Shown: positions 45,231-55,043 of the stretch, piece by piece
Layout: the number at the start of each line of letters is the position of its first letter
Position numbering within the stretch: the first letter of the stretch is position 1
Assembly (NCBI RefSeq): GCF_036320965.1
Contig: NC_092248.1
Span: forward strand, 21,116,552 to 21,180,551
Reading direction: 5' to 3'
From: Panulirus ornatus
Lineage: Eukaryota > Arthropoda > Malacostraca > Decapoda > Palinuridae
DNA: 64,000 nt
The notes under the pieces: model-generated
Seen by the model: only the letters and a program-made list of their open reading frames with translations
Database searches by the model: none
What the model was told of the DNA's origin: nothing
Position numbers and translations under genes: made by a program

Positions 45231-46020
45231 TGGCCACGATGAAGACGTTTGTGCCTGACTATATCCTTCAATGTGAAAAGAAAGACAATAATCACATTTA
45301 CCTTAACCTAACCTGAACTAAGACATGAGAGGACGTCATATTAGAACGCTTCTTTCAAGATCGACTGTACCGAGTGAAAGAAAGTGGATGATGTCGAGTC
45401 AATTTTGCCTGTTTGTTTCTTATGAAAATAAGATAAAACACCGTTAATGTCTCTATGCCAGACACAAGGAAACTTTGGAGAACGAACGGGTTTGAGATAG
45501 TGATTGCACTTCTCACCTCCAGCCTACAATCTTAACCTGCATACAGCTCTGAATTTCAAAATATTGATGAGGTTGAATATATCGACTTCGAAGGCGATGA
45601 TTCGCAAAACAGAAGAAGAAAAATAAATCTAACCTAACCTGATGCTTTCCAACAATGGTCTTCAGAAGTGATGGCAAATGTTGTATTATAGAAAGACAGA
45701 AGAGTTGCCGCTTTCCCATTGCAGTCCAAGAATTTGCACGTGAGCAGATGTGTGAGGGTTACACATCTGGTCCACGAACATAAAGTTCACGAGGATTGAA
45801 ACTTCGTGTACGTATTTCTTTTTTCTCTTAAGTTCCATAATACGTATAGATGTTTCTCGATAAAGTACATTAACTCTTATAAGTAAAACGATTAACCCGG
45901 AAATGAAGTGGAAAGACTAAAGATTTACCATAATCATAATAAATAACCAATGACCCCCCCCCCAAAAAAACGAATAATTATAAACAATGATAACGAAACC
46001 ATAAAATCGTTAGGAACTAC
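45231..46020. other. Single-copy sequence, no supported gene
   Basis: Two short CTTAACCTAACCT or CTAACCTAACCT motifs (about 45300 and 45627) recall the arthropod telomere unit but have only two units each. No gene recognised. Confidence 0.45.
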
Positions 46021-46167
46021 CTCATTCATCTCCTGTGGCCGACGAAACACTCCTGAGTCGTTCAGTTTGACGTAAATTTCAAGTTCGTTCCAAGTATTCA
46101 CATGGAACAGCTTCGGATACAGTGAAGTGTCTTCACTGTTAAGCTCCTCAAACTTGGCCTCACCCAT
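46021..46167 (-). CDS. Candidate coding exon, 49 codons, unknown protein
   Basis: On the minus strand a good acceptor (TCACTTTTTCAG, AG at 46189-46190) is followed after 21 nt by ATG. The frame MGEAKFEELNSEDTSLYPKL then FHVNTWNELEIYVKLNDSGV and FRRPQEMNE ends at a GAG/GTAGTT donor (GT at 46019-46020). The codons before the ATG contain an in-frame stop, so this would be the first coding exon after a leader exon. Alternatively the nearer ATAACAG is the acceptor and the exon is internal. The composition is typical of a soluble protein. A second, diverged version of its beginning is encoded on the plus strand at 47738-47848, which supports it as real coding sequence. Family not recognised. Confidence 0.45.
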
Positions 46168-46189
46168 CTGTTATGTTCGAGTAACATCC

Positions 46190-47519
46190 TGAAAAAGTGA
46201 TAAATTTCAGTAAGTTGTTTTAAGTATTAGGATGATAAGGGTAGGTTTCTATAAAACTTCACTTATTTAAGAAATAAATCGATTCAGTGTAAGGAGTGTT
46301 TGCAAGGATGTAAAAGTCAAGGCTTTACCAATTCATTTCAGTGTTATGTTCAGTCTTATGTTTATATCACGAAGACGGCGTGAATATGCATCCATAGAAA
46401 ACGAGTCCGTCTCTTATGACAGAAAATGATTTCTCTGGGTAACTATGATAATCATGGTAAATCCTTGTAAATACTGTTTTCACTCTTTTTCCCATATGAG
46501 AAAGATACTTTTCAAGATTAATATATGTGTCATTATGGCACTTTATATGAATAAATCAATGGCAATAAATATCGACTCTTATGGAGGCGTTGAACACACT
46601 GATATGTCCTAGTCATGAGCAAGATTCTAAAGCTCTCCTTAAAGGATCCCACAATTAAAGATACATTGGACTGAGGTGAGCAAAATTGAGGCATAAGAAA
46701 ACTCTGTGTGAACCTTGTGAATCTTGTATATGACTCGGAGTCTACTAGTTCGTTCAGCGTCTAAAATTCATAATTGTATCCGTTACTATCTACTCGTGGT
46801 TTATGAACTGTTTTCTTATCATGTACATTAATCTCAAGAGGTATATCTCTCGCGCACAGTAAGATTACAATTGATATTTCCACAAAAATCATAATTCAGA
46901 ATACGTATCATAGTTACCCAAATGTACTATTTTCTGTTATGAGAAATCTGTCCATTTTCTGTGTTTTTACTGTTCTCTGGTAAACATTGCTAGTTTTGGC
47001 AAAATACTTGAAATCAACATATTTATATATTCTAATGAGATTTATATATAAAGTATAATACAAATCAATACATTTTAACGATGTGATGCAACTAGATACA
47101 AAATGGAATGATTTCATACTGACCAAATCCGATATCAAAGAGTTGAGCACATTTACTATCAACACTGTAGGAGAATTTGAGACTACTTACACGTTTAAAT
47201 CATTAGACGTATTCCATATAGAAATAATTTCACTTGTTTCTTGTGAATTTCTTGTCCTTGATAACGTCTGGCTCCCAGTGGAATATCATCCTACTACATT
47301 GCGCTGGCATGCATAATCGAATTCTTATCATAGCCTCCTACTCTAGCTACATGTTAAACCATTATATCTTGCTTCATATCTCCGCTGAATTACGAACCAT
47401 TTCAACATCTTATGTACCTTGTACCTTGATTCACTACCATTTATGATGTGCTTTATATTCATATTTCAATCTTCCACTCTGTATTGGTAACATATTATAA
47501 ACGCAATCAATCCATCAGA
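46190..47519. other. AT-rich single-copy sequence
   Basis: No supported gene. The plus-strand frame 47083-47316 (77 codons) is AT-driven and has no splice or motif support. Confidence 0.45.
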
Positions 47520-47737
47520 TCATCAAAGCCAACTAGAGTTTTGGAGGAACTTCAAGCTAAAGCATCACATTGGAATAATTTGGTAAAACTTTGAGGTTTT
47601 ACATCCGTACACTGAAACGCTTCATATCTTGACCGAACAGTTTTTGAATTTAGAGAAACCTGTTCTCTTTATTCGAATTCTTGAGAAATGTTTTATGAGA
47701 CTGATTAATTTGCTAGGTGGCCTCTGGAAGCGAGTAG

Positions 47738-47848
47738 AAGGACGATGCCAAATTCGAAGCGCTTGAAGGTGAAGGCGATTCACTGTATCAGAAACTGTTT
47801 CTGACGTTCAAGACAATCACTATCGTTCTCTGGGATACGGGACTTTAG
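47738..47848 (+). pseudogene. Exon-like segment homologous to the 46.1 kb exon, opposite strand
   Basis: The plus-strand frame reads KDDAKFEALEGEGDSLYQKL then FLTFKTITIVLWDTGL-stop. Its first 20 residues align without gaps to the minus-strand exon: AKFEELNSEDTSLYPKLF versus AKFEALEGEGDSLYQKLF. After KLF the two diverge. It follows a GCGAGTAG acceptor-like site. A short exon-like frame just upstream (47520-47582, SSKPTRVLEELQAKASHWNN, then GTAAAA) may belong to the same gene. The stop soon after KLF suggests a decayed or partial copy. Confidence 0.45.
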
Positions 47849-48186
47849 TGTGCTAATTTCTAACCGTCTTATGGGTCTAATGGGTTAATCATTTTAATCG
47901 CAAGAAGTAGATTAATCTGTCGAAAAACATTTCAATGTATTGAGAAAGGAAGGAAATGGACTAAGTTTACGAGGTTCCGTTCTTCGTGCCTTTGTTATGT
48001 TCATGGATCACAAATGTGACTCAACATCTACTCATTTACGGAATCCTAGACTACGGGAAAGATAGAGACTGTAGGATACAGGTGAGAAGTGTAGTCATAT
48101 TGGATCCGTGAAGTCCAGTAATTCTTCCTATACATTTTGTCAGTGGCTTCTGTTGTTCCAAAGATTTCCGAACCAAGAGATCCGAA

Positions 48187-49709
48187 TCAGTCTTGCTTCA
48201 CTCTACGAAGATTGTCTCTCACGTGCTGATGTATTTCCCTCGCTATACTGGCTACCAACACCTGTTGAACGACGGGATTCGAAACAGTTTCGCATTTCAC
48301 TAGGAAGGTAGTCTTCTGGCGTCCTAGTTGAGGAGTCATCTCCATAATGTCTGCCAATCTCTTCTGCATGTAGTCGACAGAGTTGTTTCATTAAGAACTG
48401 GATTTGCCTCTCGATGCAACTCACTAGAAAAATTTCCCCTTTCGTTTTATCAGACATCCTGGCTGTCAGAATACCGGGTTGTGAAGCCTCATTCGCAGAG
48501 AGAAGGTTTTGGAATTTCTTTTTCCGTTTTGTTGCAACATTTTGGAAGTCTTGTGTACTTAGTTTACATCAAGTTATTCGGGTTGTTTCAGGCCGATGTT
48601 TCGAAGCTATGAAACAGGAATGAACCTCTGTCTCATGGAGTCGCTTTCTGTCTCTCTGAAACTTTGCTCTCGACCAGAACGAACAGTTAATATTCTCCAA
48701 ACTTGTTCATCCATACAATGTCCCCGAGCCTGCTGCTAAGCACAAACCCCGAGCCCCTCCCTCAGCATACACCTGGCTCTCACATGTCCAAACCACTGAC
48801 ACATGTAACACCTTATCTGTTCTGGAACGAACACCAGGTGTGTGCAAGATCCCCAGTGACTTACCGTCACTCTCTCCGTGTGTCTGGCGCCTCACCCGCC
48901 CAGTCCAGGATGGCGTCTTTGTTAAGGATGTTTTGCTTGGTCACAGCGACACTTCAGGACGTTTCTTCAGTACACACACAGAGCTCCCTAGTCATGTCGT
49001 CTTTTCTGACTTTCATGTCTCTGTTGAGCTTCTTTAGAGCAAATTTCTTCCTTCCCAGCTGCTGTTTCCTTCTCTGGAACATTATTTCCAAGTTATGTAC
49101 AGTTATGACTGCCTGCCTTTCGTACATAAGTTTCTAGTAATGCGTTGTCTGCTTCTTAAGTTTGCAGAAAAAGTTTATCTTTTCCCATTTCTGTGAAACA
49201 CTAAACATTTTCCTGACTCTTTCTTATACGAAGTTTCCTCTGGAAGCTTGAACTTGACCACCTTACGAGAGGTTCCTGACTCCACTTGTGCCAGGTCCTT
49301 CTCCAGTAACCTGAGGTCCATCAGTCTGTCTCCCTTCGCCCAGCGAATCACTCAGCAAACGTATGTCGTCGTAAGATATCTTCACGAAATGAGTTCAAGT
49401 CAGGGAGAGAAAAGCCGGTGCCGGGTCGCCTCTCCCTGAGCTACACGACTCTAAAGGTCAAAAAATTCAGCCGACTCAGTGGCTGTTTATTTTCTTCAGT
49501 TACGATGGCACACACCGTGTCTCCCTCATGCTCGCATAACTCATTACTGCTGTGTATGAGGTCTTGTGCAACCAACCAATAAGCTCCAATGACACCATGA
49601 GGTGAAATCAGGTTCTGAGAAAGTCTGCACACATCTGTGGGCGCACCGGAACTAGCAGACATCATCTTCATTCGTACAGACAAGAGCGAGGATAGCGTAG
49701 AACAAATGT
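48187..49709 (-). pseudogene. Decayed or multi-exon gene for a charged, coiled-coil-like protein
   Basis: A chain of minus-strand frames reads like one protein. (1) 49709-49441: LLSVRMKMMSASSGAPTDVC, SQNLISPHGVIGAYWLVAQD, CEHEGDTVCAIVTEENKQPL; after one stop, the same frame goes on with SLPDLNSFREDILRRHTFAE. (2) 49351-49175: VIRWAKGDRLMDLRLLEKDL, AQVESGTSRKVVKFKLPEE. (3) 49133-48867: LMYERQAVITVHNLEIMFQR, RKQQLGRKKFALKKLNRDMK, one stop, then VTKQNILNKDAILDWAGE, reaching GTAAGT. (4) 48703-48203: KFQRDRKRLHETEVHSCF, one stop, KRKKKFQNLLSANEASQPG, CIERQIQFLMKQLCRLHAEE. (5) a shift to 48369-48187: QKRLADIMEMTPQLGRQK, VLVASIAREIHQHVRDNLRR. Heptad-like Leu/Ile/Lys/Glu patterns suggest coiled coil. 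Breaks may be introns in part (GTAAGG at about 49260, GTAAGT at about 48862), but several stops point to a pseudogene. Family not identified. Confidence 0.5.
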
Positions 49710-50502
49710 CTGTAAGTATCTAACTTCAGCGTTACTTCCACGTAGTTCCCACTCCTCCACAGATATCAGTCATGAAGGAAATGTGAAGTACGATGCTAGG
49801 AAAGGTGCGTCAAAATGAAGAGCGGATGTCATGTGTAATTAGAAGATTTTGAATCTATATGATCCTCATAGAAAAACTAATACGTTCCAGCGCTTTCATA
49901 CTCGATGACGAAGATGATTTAAAAAGCAAATTTAATCAACTAAATTTGAATGTTATTAGAAAATTATGCAGGTTCAGCTATACTAACTACAGACAAAATG
50001 AAACAGAAAATCTCTATTTATAGATCATAACACCATTCGCATGCAATCTGTCGGAAAAAAAATTTGAGCACAAATTAAAACTACGAAATTAATCTCTATA
50101 ATATCATTTAGTATTTAATAAAGAAAAAATGATATGGACGGAGTTATGCACGAGAACGCATATCACACCATCTACCGGCGACGAACTAATCGACTAATGC
50201 ATCAGTTTTACCGTATAACGCAAGAAGAAACGTTTTAACCGTTTCCTGAAAGATACCGGAGATACACACCGCCTTCACACACACACACACACACACCATG
50301 CGCCTGTGCCCAGGTCGTGGCTGGACCGCGCCATCCTCCCGCTGTGTTTATATCATGACAAAATTTCACCCTACCATAACAATGCCTGGTCTCCCACCTG
50401 CCAACTTTCTCCTAGCGGCTCAGCTACATAACTGGGTCACTTCCTCTCCTGCTGGAGAGCTGAGGAAACAGCTGTCCAGCAAGAGTCGAGTAGGTTTATG
50501 AG
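49710..50502. other. Single-copy sequence with a short (CA)n
   Basis: No supported gene; (CA)n near 50277-50296. The plus-strand frame 50298-50501 (67 codons) has no further support. Confidence 0.45.
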
Positions 50503-50982
50503 AATCATGAGGTGAGGGAATACATGGTAGAATCACGAGGTGAGGGAATACATGGTAGAATCATGAGGTGAGGGAATACATGGTAGAATCATGAGGTGAG
50601 GGAATACATGGTAGAATCGTGAGGTGAGGGAATACATGGTTGAATCATGAGGTGAGGGAATACATGGTAGAATCATGAGGTGAGGGAATACATGGTAGAA
50701 TCATGAGGTGAGGGAATACATGGTAGAATCATGAGGTGAGGGAATACATGGTAGAATCATGAGGTGAGGGAATACATGGTTGAATCATGAGGTGAGGGAA
50801 TACATGGTAGAATCATGAGGTGAGGGAATACATGGTTGAATCATGAGGTGAGGGAATACATGGTAGAATCATGAGGTGAGGGAATACATGGTAGAATCAT
50901 GAGGTGAGGGAATACATGGTAGAATCATGAGGTGAGGGAATACATGGTTGAATCATGAGGTGAGGGAATACATGGTAGGCTT
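50503..50982. repeat. 28-bp minisatellite, about 17 copies
   Basis: The unit is ATCATGAGGTGAGGGAATAC plus ATGGTAGA, with an ATGGTTGA variant in several units. It is very homogeneous, so a young expansion. The unit contains stop triplets in all frames. Confidence 0.95.
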
Positions 50983-51457
50983 AATGCTGAAAACGCTTTA
51001 CACACCCTACCAGTGGAGTCCACAGATATATCTCGATCGTGTCAAAGAACATTTTAGTTCATAAGGGTCCAACGTTTCCCTGCTACTAAGCGTAGCGACG
51101 CGTTTGGACCAGTAGGACCACCTGGACGGTGGTCCAGGATAACGCCAGGACCCGTTTTTAACAAAGTGTTCCAAGGTAATTTACTAATACATACCCATCT
51201 CAAGTGTTCGTGTGGGAATGGCGGGTCAAGATTAAGGTACTAGAACTACGCCTCCTCTAATAGCTGCCATAATTTTTGTGGACTATTTAGCCAAATACCT
51301 TAATTAGATTTTATGAGCAATTCCATTATCTTTTACGCTCTCACATAACACACAGCGCAGTCTATTCTCTTATCTGCATGAACCTTTATATTCATGATCA
51401 TAACTTGGCTCCATTGTTTCATAAAATTCCTCTCTGCTTCATTTTGTGTGCTTCAAG

Positions 51458-51460
<3 letters not shown>
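50983..51460. other. Single-copy sequence, no supported gene
   Basis: About 480 bp of mixed composition between the minisatellite and an (AT)n tract. Confidence 0.5.

Positions 51461-51546
<86 letters not shown>
51461..51546. repeat. (AT)n microsatellite
   Basis: Pure (TA)n, about 25 bp before the inverted stem-loop of L12. Confidence 0.95.
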
Positions 51547-51548
<2 letters not shown>

Positions 51549-51571
51549 TACATATTCATTCATTTATTATG

Positions 51572-54277
51572 CTTTGTCGCTGTTTCCCGCGTTAGCGAGG
51601 TAGCGCAAGAAAACAGATGAAAGAATGGCACAACCCAGACACTTACACATGTATATAAATACACATCCACACACGCAATATATACATACCTATACATCTC
51701 AACGTATAAATATATATACACACACAGACATATACATATATACACATGCACACAATTCATACTGTCTCCCTTTATTCATTCCCATCGCCACCACGCCACA
51801 CATGAAAATAACAACCCCCTCCCCCCAAATGTGCGCGAGGTAGCGCTAGGAAAAGACAACAAAGGCCACATTCGTTCACATTCAGTCTCTAGCTGTCATG
51901 TAACAATGTACCGAAACCACAGCTCCCTTTCCACATCCAGGCCCCACACAACATTCCATGGTTTACCCCAGACACTTCACATGCCCTGGTTCAATCCATT
52001 GACAGCACGTCGACCCCGGTATACCACATCGTTCCAATTCACTCTATTCCTTGCACGCCTTTCACCCTCCTGTATGTTCAGGCCCCGATCACACAAAATC
52101 TTTTTAACTCCATCTTTCCACCTCCAATTTGGTCTCCCACTTCTCCTCGTTCCCTCCACCTCCGACACATATATCCTCTTTGTCAATCTTTCCTCACTCA
52201 TTCTCTCCATGTGACCAAACGATTTCAGCACACCCTCTTCTGCTCTCTCAACCACACTCCTTTTATTAACACACATCTCTCTTACCCTATTATTACTTAC
52301 TCGATCAAACCACCTCACACCACATATTGTCCTAATCTCATTTCCACCACATCCACCCTCCTCCGCACAACTATCCATAGCCCACGCCTCGCAACCATAC
52401 AACATTGTTGGAACCACTATCACTTCAAATATACCCATTTTTGCTTTCCGAGATAATGTTCTCGACTTCCACACATTCTTCAAGGCACCAGGAACTTTCG
52501 CCCCCTCTCCCACCCTATGATTCACTTCCGCTTCCATGGTTCCATCCGCTGCCAAATCCACTCCCAGATATCTAAAACACTTCACTTCCTCCAGTTTTTC
52601 TCCATTCGAACTTACCTCCCAGTTGACTTGTCCCTCAACCCTACTATACCTAATAACCTTGCTCTTATTCACATTTACTCTCAGCTTTCTTCTTTCACAC
52701 ACTTTACCAAACTCAGTCACCAGCTCCTGCAGATTCTCGCATAAATCAGCCACCAGCGTTGTATCATCAGCGAACAACAAGTGACTCACTTCCCAAGCTC
52801 TCTCATCCACAACAGACTTCATACTTGCCCCTCTTTCCAAAACTCTTGCATTCACCTCCCTAACTACCTCATCCATAAACAAATTAAACAACCATGAAGA
52901 AATCACACACCCCTGCCGCAAACCTACATTCACTGAAAACTAATCACTTTCCTCTATTCCTACACGTACACATGCCTTACATCCTCGATAAAAACTTTTC
53001 ACTGCTTCTAACAACTTGCCTCCCACACAATATATTCTTAATACCTTCCACAGAACATCTCTATCAACTCTGGCATATGCCTTCTCCAGATCCATAAATG
53101 CTACATGCAAATCCATATGCTTTTCTAAGTATTTCTCACATGCATTCTTCAAAGCAAACACCTAATCCACACATCCTCTACCAATTTTGAAACCACACTG
53201 CTCTTCCCCAATCTGATGCTCTGTACATGCCTTCACCCTCTCACTCAATACCCTCCCATATAATTACCCAAGAATACTCAACAAACTTATACCTCTGTAA
53301 TTTGAGCACTCACTCTTATCCCCTTTGCCTTTGAACAATGGCACTATGCAAGCATTCCGCTAATCCTCAGGCACCTCACCATGAGTCATACATACATTAA
53401 ATAACCTTACCAACCAGTCAACAAAACAGTCATCCCCTTTTTTAATAAATTCCACTGCAATACCATCCAAACCTGCTGCCTTGCCGGCTTTCATCTTCCG
53501 CAAAGCTTTTACTACCTCTTCTCTGTTTATCAACTCATTTTCCCTAACCCTCTCACTTTCACACCACCTCGACGAAGACACGCTATATCTGCCACTCTAT
53601 CATCAAACACATTCAACAAACCTTTAAAATACTCACTCCATCTTCTTCTCACATCACCACTACTTCTTATCACCTCCCCACTTGCCCCCTTCACTGAAGT
53701 TCCCATTTGTTCCTTTGTCTTACGCACTTTATTTACCTCCTTCCAAAACATCTTTTTATTCTCCCTGAAATTTGATGACACTCTCTCACCCCAACTTTCA
53801 TTTGCCCTTTTTTTCACCTCTTGCACCCTTCTCTTGACCTCCAGCGTCTTTTTTTCATACATCTCCCACTCATTTGCATTATTTCCCTGCAAAAACCGTC
53901 CAAATGCCTCTCTCTTCTCTTTCACTAATAATCTTACTTCTTCATCCCACCACTCACTACCCTTTCTAATCAACCCACCTCCCACTCTTCTCATGCCACA
54001 AGCATCTTTTGCGCAATCCATCACTGATTCCCTAAATACATCCCATTCCTCCCCCACTCCCCTTACCTCCTTTGTTCTCACCTTTTTCCATTCTGTAGTC
54101 AATCTCTCTTGGTACTTCCTCACACAAGTCTCCTTCCCAAGTTCACTTACTCTCACCACTCTTATCACCCCAACATTTTCTCTTCTTTTCTGAAAACCTC
54201 TACAAATCTTCACCTTCGCCTCCACAAGAAAATGATCAGACTTCCCGCCAGTTGCACCTCTCAGCACATTAACATCC
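51572..54277 (-). mobile_element. RTE LINE copy L12, subfamily B, 5'-truncated in the endonuclease
   Basis: It starts at the stem-loop (51573-51610), has the long 3' UTR, RT, linker and the last part of the endonuclease (GGKSDHFLVEAKVKI, SDH box present as SDH), and is cut at MDVNVLRG (54277), where L13 begins head-to-head. GTCGACCCC is the subfamily B form. Confidence 0.93.
51977..52933 (-). CDS. LINE L12 reverse transcriptase, native C-terminus
   Basis: A 318-codon frame: NVGLRQGCVISSWLFNLF, SHLLFADDTTLVADL (catalytic pair intact), [63 protein letters not shown]-stop. Upstream it is cut by one nonsense codon (EESDW to EESD-stop, TGG to TAG, at about 52940). A small deletion removes part of the VVRRRVDV-EMRCLR segment but keeps the frame. 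It is the best view of the full C-terminus of the family. Confidence 0.86.
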   Translation of the reverse strand: MNVGLRQGCVISSWLFNLFMDEVVREVNARVLERGASMKSVVDERAWEVSHLLFADDTTLVADLCENLQELVTEFGKVCERRKLRVNVNKSKVIRYSRVEGQVNWEVSSNGEKLEEVKCFRYLGVDLAADGTMEAEVNHRVGEGAKVPGALKNVWKSRTLSRKAKMGIFEVIVVPTMLYGCEAWAMDSCAEEGGCGGNEIRTICGVRWFDRVSNNRVREMCVNKRSVVERAEEGVLKSFGHMERMSEERLTKRIYVSEVEGTRRSGRPNWRWKDGVKKILCDRGLNIQEGERRARNRVNWNDVVYRGRRAVNGLNQGM

Positions 54278-54279
54278 AT
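53530..54279 (-). CDS. LINE L12 endonuclease end and linker
   Basis: A 249-codon frame: GGKSDHFLVEAKVKICRGF (catalytic SDH), RENVGVIRVVRVSELGKETC, KYQERLTTEWKKVRTKEVRG, then the Lys/Arg-rich linker (EVKRRVQEVKKRANESWGER, FWKEVNKVRKTKEQMGTSVK). It ends through a frameshift at 53530-53575, where the downstream frame (53360-53581) goes on with INREEVVKALRKMKAGKAAG. Confidence 0.84.
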   Translation of the reverse strand: MDVNVLRGATGGKSDHFLVEAKVKICRGFQKRRENVGVIRVVRVSELGKETCVRKYQERLTTEWKKVRTKEVRGVGEEWDVFRESVMDCAKDACGMRRVGGGLIRKGSEWWDEEVRLLVKEKREAFGRFLQGNNANEWEMYEKKTLEVKRRVQEVKKRANESWGERVSSNFRENKKMFWKEVNKVRKTKEQMGTSVKGASGEVIRSSGDVRRRWSEYFKGLLNVFDDRVADIACLRRGGVKVRGLGKMS

Positions 54280-54281
54280 AT

Positions 54282-54928
54282 GTGTGTGGATGTAACGAAC
54301 ATGAGATAAAAGGAGAGATAGGTAGTATGCTTGAGGAAAGGAACACGGATGTTTTTGTTTTGAGTGAAACGAAGCTCAAGCGAAAAGGGGAAGAGTGGTT
54401 TGGGAATGTCATGGGAGTAAAGTTAGGGGTTAGTGAGAGGACAAGAGCAAGGGAAGGAGTAGCACTACTCCTGAAACAGGAGTGGTGGGAGTGTGTGATA
54501 GAGTGTAAGAAAGTAAACTCTAGATTGATATGGGTAAAACTGAAAGTGGATGGAGAGAGATGGGTGATTATTGGTGCATATGCACCTGGGCATGAGAAGA
54601 ATGATCATGAGAGGCTAGTGTTTTGGGAGCAGCTGAGTGACTGTGTTAGTAGCTTTGATGCACGAGACCGGGTTATAGTGAAGGGTGATTTGAAAAAAAG
54701 GTGAGTAATGTGGCAGTTGAGGGAATAATCAGTGTACATGGGGTGTTCAGTGTTGTAAATGGAAATGGTGAAGAGCTTGTAGACTTATGTGCTGAAAAAG
54801 GACTGGTGATTGGGAATACCTCGTTTAAAAAGAGAGATGTACATAAGTATACGTATGTAAGTAGGAGAGATGGCCAGAGAGCGTTATTGGATTACGTATT
54901 AATTGATAGGCGCGAGAGAGACTTTTAG
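54282..54928 (+). pseudogene. LINE L13 endonuclease, frameshifted at GDLN
   Basis: 54282-54704 reads GEIGSMLEERNTDVFVLSET, GERWVIIGAYAPGHEKND, DRVIVKGDLKKR-stop. A 1-bp loss with A-run growth at GATTTGAATGCAAAG destroys GDLNAKV. 54701-54928 resumes with SNVAVEGIISVHGVFSVVNG and YVSRRDGQRALLDYVLIDRR. Confidence 0.86.
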
Positions 54929-55043
54929 ATGTAAATGTGCTGAGAGGTACAACTGGAGGAATGTCTGATCATTATCTTGTGGAGGCGAAGGTGAAGATTT
55001 GTAGAGGTTTCAGAGAAGAAGAGAGAATATTGGGGAGAAGTGA

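Noticed and set aside
45300..45640. Interstitial telomere (CCTAA)n
   Set aside because: Only two units at each place; not above chance.
47083..47316. 77-codon plus-strand ORF
   Set aside because: AT-rich, with no motif, no splice signal and no homologous segment seen.
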